DNA from: Flavobacterium sp.
Lineage (GTDB): Bacteria > Bacteroidota > Bacteroidia > Flavobacteriales > Flavobacteriaceae
Length of the DNA: 11,544 bases
Assembly: GCF_003525665.1 (NCBI RefSeq)
Contig: NZ_DQDX01000015.1
Location: forward strand, 27,564-39,107
Direction of reading: 5' to 3'
The translations under genes were made by a program, and so were the position numbers. The notes beneath the pieces were generated by a model. That model was not told the origin of the DNA, searched no databases, and saw only the letters and a program-made list of their open reading frames with translations. Positions 7,662 through 11,544 of this stretch are shown here, one piece after another (position 1 is the first letter of the stretch; the number at the start of each line of letters is the position of its first letter).

Positions 7662-10600
7662 TTATTCTTCTAATCTGATGTCTAATCCAAGACCTTTCAA
7701 TTCATGCATTAATACATTGAATGATTCTGGTAATCCTGGTTCTGGCATAGTTTCACCCTTAACGATTGCTTCGTAAGTTTTAGCTCTACCGATAACGTCA
7801 TCCGATTTAACTGTTAAGATTTCACGTAGTGTACTTGATGCACCGTATGCTTCAAGTGCCCAAACCTCCATCTCTCCAAAACGTTGACCTCCAAATTGAG
7901 CTTTACCTCCAAGTGGTTGTTGAGTAATAAGTGAGTATGGTCCGATTGAACGTGCGTGCATCTTATCGTCAACCATGTGTCCAAGTTTCAACATATAGAT
8001 AACTCCAACTGTTGCTGCTTGGTGGAAACGTTCACCTGTTCCTCCATCATATAAATAAGTATGACCAAATCTTGGAATTCCTGCTTCGTCTGTTAGTTCA
8101 TTAATTTGATCTAAAGTTGCACCATCAAAGATTGGAGTTGCATACTTACGACCTAATTTTTGTCCTGCCCATCCAAGTACAGTTTCATAAATTTGTCCAA
8201 TGTTCATACGAGAAGGTACACCAAGTGGATTCAATACGATATCAACTGGAGTTCCATCTTCAAGGAACGGCATATCTTCATGACGAACGATACGAGCAAC
8301 GATACCTTTGTTACCGTGACGTCCAGCCATTTTATCACCTACTTTTAACTTACGTTTTTTAGCGATATATACTTTAGCCAATTTCAAGATTCCTGCTGGG
8401 AGTTCATCTCCTACAGTAATTGTAAATTTCTCTCTACGTAAAGCACCTTGTAAATCGTTTAACTTGATTTTGTAGTTGTGAATTAAGTCGTTAACCAAAC
8501 GGTTAGTTTCGTCATCAGCAACCCATTGTCCTTTAGTTAAGTGAGCAAAATCTTCTACAGCATAAAGCATTTTTTGAGTATATTTTTTACCTTTTGGTAA
8601 AACTTCTTCACCCAAATCATTCATTACACCTTGAGATGTTTTTCCGTTTACAATTAGGAATAATTTTTCAACAAGTTTGTCTTTTAATTCAACAAATTTC
8701 GTTTCAAATTCTAATTCTAAAGTAGTTAAAGCATCTTTATCTTGCGTTCTCTTACGTTTATCTTTTACCGCTCTTGCGAATAATTTTTTGTCTAAAACTA
8801 CACCATGTAATGAAGGAGACGCTTTTAATGAAGCATCTTTTACATCACCAGCTTTATCACCGAAGATAGCTCTTAAAAGTTTTTCTTCTGGAGTTGGATC
8901 TGATTCTCCTTTTGGTGTAATTTTTCCGATAAGAATGTCGCCAGGTTTAACTTCGGCTCCAATTCTAATCATACCATTTTCATCTAAATCTTTAGTAGCT
9001 TCTTCAGAAACGTTAGGAATATCATTAGTCAACTCTTCGTTACCTAATTTTGTATCTCTAACTTCTAATGAATAATCATCTACGTGGATAGAAGTGAAAA
9101 TATCGTCACGAACTACTTTTTCAGAGATTACAATTGCATCCTCGAAGTTATATCCTTTCCATGGCATAAATGCTACTTTAAGGTTTCTACCGATTGCTAA
9201 TTCTCCGTTTTGAGTTGCGTAACCTTCACAAAGTACTTGACCAAATTGAACTCTATCACCTTTTCTTACGATTGGTTTTAAGTTAATAGAGGTACTTTGA
9301 TTCGTTTTTCTAAATTTGATTAATTTATAAGTTTTTTCATCTGGGTCAAAACTTACCATTCTTTCTTCTTCAGTTCTGTCGTATTTGATGGTAATCATAT
9401 TAGCATCAACGTATTCAACAGTTCCGTTTCCTTCAGCATTAATCAATACTCTTGAATCTGAAGCAACTTGTCTTTCAAGACCAGTTCCAACAATTGGAGC
9501 TTCTGGACGTAATAATGGAACGGCTTGACGCATCATGTTTGATCCCATCAAGGCACGGTTCGCATCATCATGTTCCAAGAAAGGAATTAATGAAGCCGAA
9601 ATAGAAGCAATCTGATTTGGAGCAACGTCAGTATAATGAATTTCAGTTGGTTTAACAACTGGAAAATCACCTTCTTCACGAGCAATAACCGTATCAGCAG
9701 TAATTGAACCTTTAGCATCCATTTCGATGTTTGCTTGAGCGATCATTTTACCTTCTTCTTCTTCTGCGCTTAAATAAACTGGAGTAGATTCTAAATCAAC
9801 AACACCATTAGTCACCTTACGGTATGGAGTTTCAATGAATCCCATTCCGTTAACTTTCGCATAAACACCTAAAGATGAAATCAATCCAATGTTTGGTCCC
9901 TCAGGAGTTTCAATTGGACAAAGTCTTCCATAGTGAGTATAGTGAACGTCACGAACCTCGAAACCAGCTCTTTCTCTTGAAAGTCCACCTGGTCCTAGTG
10001 CTGATAATCTTCTTTTGTGCGTAATCTCTGCTAATGGATTCGTTTGATCCATAAATTGAGATAACTGGTTAGTACCAAAGAAAGAGTTGATAACCGAAGA
10101 TAATGTTTTAGCATTAATCAAATCGATTGGTGTAAACACCTCGTTATCTCTAACGTTCATTCTCTCACGAATAGTTCTAGCCATACGAGCTAAACCAACA
10201 CCAAATTGTTGAGAAAGTTGCTCTCCAACTGTTCTTACACGACGGTTTGATAAGTGATCAATATCATCAATATCTGCTTTCGCATTGATTAATTCGATCA
10301 AATATTTAATGATAGTAATGATATCTTCTTTAGTCAAAACTTGTTTTTCCATTGGAATATCAAGGTTTAACTTTTTGTTCATTCTATAACGACCTACTTC
10401 ACCTAAGTTGTAACGTTGGTCAGAGAAGAACAATTTATCGATAATACCACGAGCCGTTTCCTCATCAGGCGGTTCAGCATTACGTAATTGTCTATAGATA
10501 TGTTCAACAGCTTCTTTTTCAGAGTTTGTTGGATCTTTTTGTAATGTATTATGGATGATTGCATAATCAACTTGATTATTTTCTTCCTTGTGTAATAAAA

Positions 10601-11474
10601 TTAATTTTACATCAGCGTCAAGAATTTCTTCTACATTATCTTTATCTAAGATAGTATCACGATCTAAAATAATTTCGTTACGTTCGATAGAAACTACTTC
10701 GCCAGTATCCTCATCCACGAAATCTTCGTGCCAAGTATTCAATACTCTCGCTGCTAATTTTCTACCAACATATTTTTTAAGACCTGTTTTTGAAACTTTG
10801 ATTTCTTCTGCAAGGTCAAATATCTCAAGAATATCTTTATCTCTTTCAAATCCGATAGCACGTAAAAGAGTTGTAACAGGTAATTTTTTCTTTCTATCAA
10901 TGTACGCATACATTACGTTATTGATATCAGTTGCAAATTCTATCCAAGAACCTTTAAAAGGAATTACTCTGGCAGAATACAATTTAGTACCATTTGCATG
11001 GAATGATTGACCAAAGAAAACTCCTGGAGAACGGTGTAATTGCGAAACAACCACACGCTCAGCACCATTTATAACAAATGTTCCGCTTGGCGTCATGTAA
11101 GGAATAGTACCTAAATAAACGTCTTGAACTATAGTTTCAAAATCCTCATGTTCAGGATCTGTACAATATAATTTAAGGCGTGCTTTAAGCGGTACACTAT
11201 ACGTTAAACCTCTTTCGATACACTCTTGAATAGAGTAACGTGGTGGATCAACAAAGTAATCTAGGAATTCTAATACAAATTGGTTTCTTGTATCTGTGAT
11301 TGGAAAATTTTCCATGAAGGTATTGTATAAACCTTCGTTGCCTCTCTCGTCAGATTTGGTTTCCAATTGGAAAAAATCTTGGAACGACTTCACCTGAACA
11401 TCCAGAAAATCTGGGTATTGAGGAATGTTTTTTGTAGAGGCAAAATTCAATCTTTCAGTCTGATTTGTTATCAT
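7662..11474 (-). CDS. rpoB: DNA-directed RNA polymerase subunit beta
   Basis: The beta subunit, 1270 aa from the ATG at 11474-11472 (residues numbered from it). With beta' it forms the RNA polymerase catalytic core and the rifampicin pocket. Domains in order: protrusion and lobe (about 20-450); fork with the Rif cluster QLSQFMDQTNPLAEITHKRR (470-489) and SALGPGGLSRERAGFE; external region; and the hybrid-binding core with NFEDAI (776-781) and VGDKMAGRHGNKG (1045-1057, K1048 and K1056 equivalent to E. coli K1065 and K1073). The C-terminal clamp domain has GGKAQFGGQRFGEMEVWALEAYGA (about 1189-1212). Charged, helix-rich sequence at about 897-1015 sits where E. coli has its large beta insertion. 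Classic resistance positions are wild type: Q473, D476, H486, R489, S491, so rifampicin sensitivity at target level is expected. A TTG directly upstream in frame (11477-11475) would add one residue; I reject it because family members begin MITNQTERLNF. Probably the distal part of an rplJ-rplL-rpoB-rpoC operon; rplL would lie just past the right edge. Confidence 0.99.
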   Translation of the reverse strand: MITNQTERLNFASTKNIPQYPDFLDVQVKSFQDFFQLETKSDERGNEGLYNTFMENFPITDTRNQFVLEFLDYFVDPPRYSIQECIERGLTYSVPLKARLKLYCTDPEHEDFETIVQDVYLGTIPYMTPSGTFVINGAERVVVSQLHRSPGVFFGQSFHANGTKLYSARVIPFKGSWIEFATDINNVMYAYIDRKKKLPVTTLLRAIGFERDKDILEIFDLAEEIKVSKTGLKKYVGRKLAARVLNTWHEDFVDEDTGEVVSIERNEIILDRDTILDKDNVEEILDADVKLILLHKEENNQVDYAIIHNTLQKDPTNSEKEAVEHIYRQLRNAEPPDEETARGIIDKLFFSDQRYNLGEVGRYRMNKKLNLDIPMEKQVLTKEDIITIIKYLIELINAKADIDDIDHLSNRRVRTVGEQLSQQFGVGLARMARTIRERMNVRDNEVFTPIDLINAKTLSSVINSFFGTNQLSQFMDQTNPLAEITHKRRLSALGPGGLSRERAGFEVRDVHYTHYGRLCPIETPEGPNIGLISSLGVYAKVNGMGFIETPYRKVTNGVVDLESTPVYLSAEEEEGKMIAQANIEMDAKGSITADTVIAREEGDFPVVKPTEIHYTDVAPNQIASISASLIPFLEHDDANRALMGSNMMRQAVPLLRPEAPIVGTGLERQVASDSRVLINAEGNGTVEYVDANMITIKYDRTEEERMVSFDPDEKTYKLIKFRKTNQSTSINLKPIVRKGDRVQFGQVLCEGYATQNGELAIGRNLKVAFMPWKGYNFEDAIVISEKVVRDDIFTSIHVDDYSLEVRDTKLGNEELTNDIPNVSEEATKDLDENGMIRIGAEVKPGDILIGKITPKGESDPTPEEKLLRAIFGDKAGDVKDASLKASPSLHGVVLDKKLFARAVKDKRKRTQDKDALTTLELEFETKFVELKDKLVEKLFLIVNGKTSQGVMNDLGEEVLPKGKKYTQKMLYAVEDFAHLTKGQWVADDETNRLVNDLIHNYKIKLNDLQGALRREKFTITVGDELPAGILKLAKVYIAKKRKLKVGDKMAGRHGNKGIVARIVRHEDMPFLEDGTPVDIVLNPLGVPSRMNIGQIYETVLGWAGQKLGRKYATPIFDGATLDQINELTDEAGIPRFGHTYLYDGGTGERFHQAATVGVIYMLKLGHMVDDKMHARSIGPYSLITQQPLGGKAQFGGQRFGEMEVWALEAYGASSTLREILTVKSDDVIGRAKTYEAIVKGETMPEPGLPESFNVLMHELKGLGLDIRLEE

Positions 11475-11544
11475 CAATGGACAAAATTTTGATTAAAAAA
11501 AAGTAATTGTTTTGTGTTATGTATACTTTCTTTTATTGTCAATG

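Noticed and set aside
8677..9075. Open frame on the plus strand inside rpoB (others at 10588-11010, 8117-8362 and 8160-8348)
   Set aside because: These lie entirely opposite a strongly conserved rpoB, have no recognisable domain or promoter, and are serine-rich or irregular, as expected of antisense shadows of AT-rich coding DNA.
10005..10068. Possible rifampicin-resistance change in the RpoB Rif cluster
   Set aside because: All classic positions (equivalents of E. coli Q513, D516, H526, R529 and S531) carry the sensitive-type residue.
11475..11544. rpoB promoter or ribosome binding site at the right edge
   Set aside because: No TAnnTTTG or Shine-Dalgarno sequence is visible in the 70 available bases. 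rpoB is probably transcribed from promoters upstream of rplL or earlier, outside the window.

Overview
The window reads as an ordinary piece of chromosome from a Bacteroidota bacterium, most likely the family Flavobacteriaceae (Flavobacterium or a close relative). Four things point there: strongly AT-rich DNA with no clear Shine-Dalgarno sequences; RpoB and RpoC of the Bacteroidota form, with RpoB beginning MITNQTERLNF; a DUF3467 gene directly behind rpoC; and a secreted protein with a type IX secretion (T9SS) C-terminal domain, a system confined to this phylum. The assignment comes from recognising these sequences; no database search was run.

All four genes lie on the minus strand, so transcription runs from the right edge to the left. 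From right to left: a 70-base leader with the upstream gene (probably rplL) outside the window; rpoB (11474-7662, RNA polymerase beta subunit, 1270 aa); a 246-base spacer holding two hairpins; rpoC (7415-3102, beta' subunit, 1437 aa); a 103-aa DUF3467 gene (3098-2787) starting three bases after the rpoC stop and in the same reading frame; and an intrinsic terminator at 2731-2760 that ends this transcription unit.

Left of the terminator, a Bacteroidota-type promoter (TTG, 20 bases, TAATTTTG; 2604-2574) precedes a monocistronic gene (2500-227) for a 757-aa secreted, probably surface-attached protein. It has a signal peptide, a beta-sandwich-like N-terminal region, a central GNPYPS-containing module common in flavobacterial surface proteins, and a C-terminal domain that looks like T9SS sorting signal type C. 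A second strong terminator (about 137-171) closes that gene. The leftmost 136 bases are AT-rich with no recognisable feature.

RpoB and RpoC form the catalytic core of RNA polymerase, and every active-site motif I checked is intact. DUF3467 has no known function, but its tight linkage to rpoC suggests co-expression with polymerase. The surface protein appears to be an unrelated neighbouring unit. I found no mobile element, tRNA, rRNA, CRISPR array or novel multi-gene system. The points most worth a second look are the hairpin-bearing rpoB-rpoC spacer and the in-frame rpoC/DUF3467 junction.
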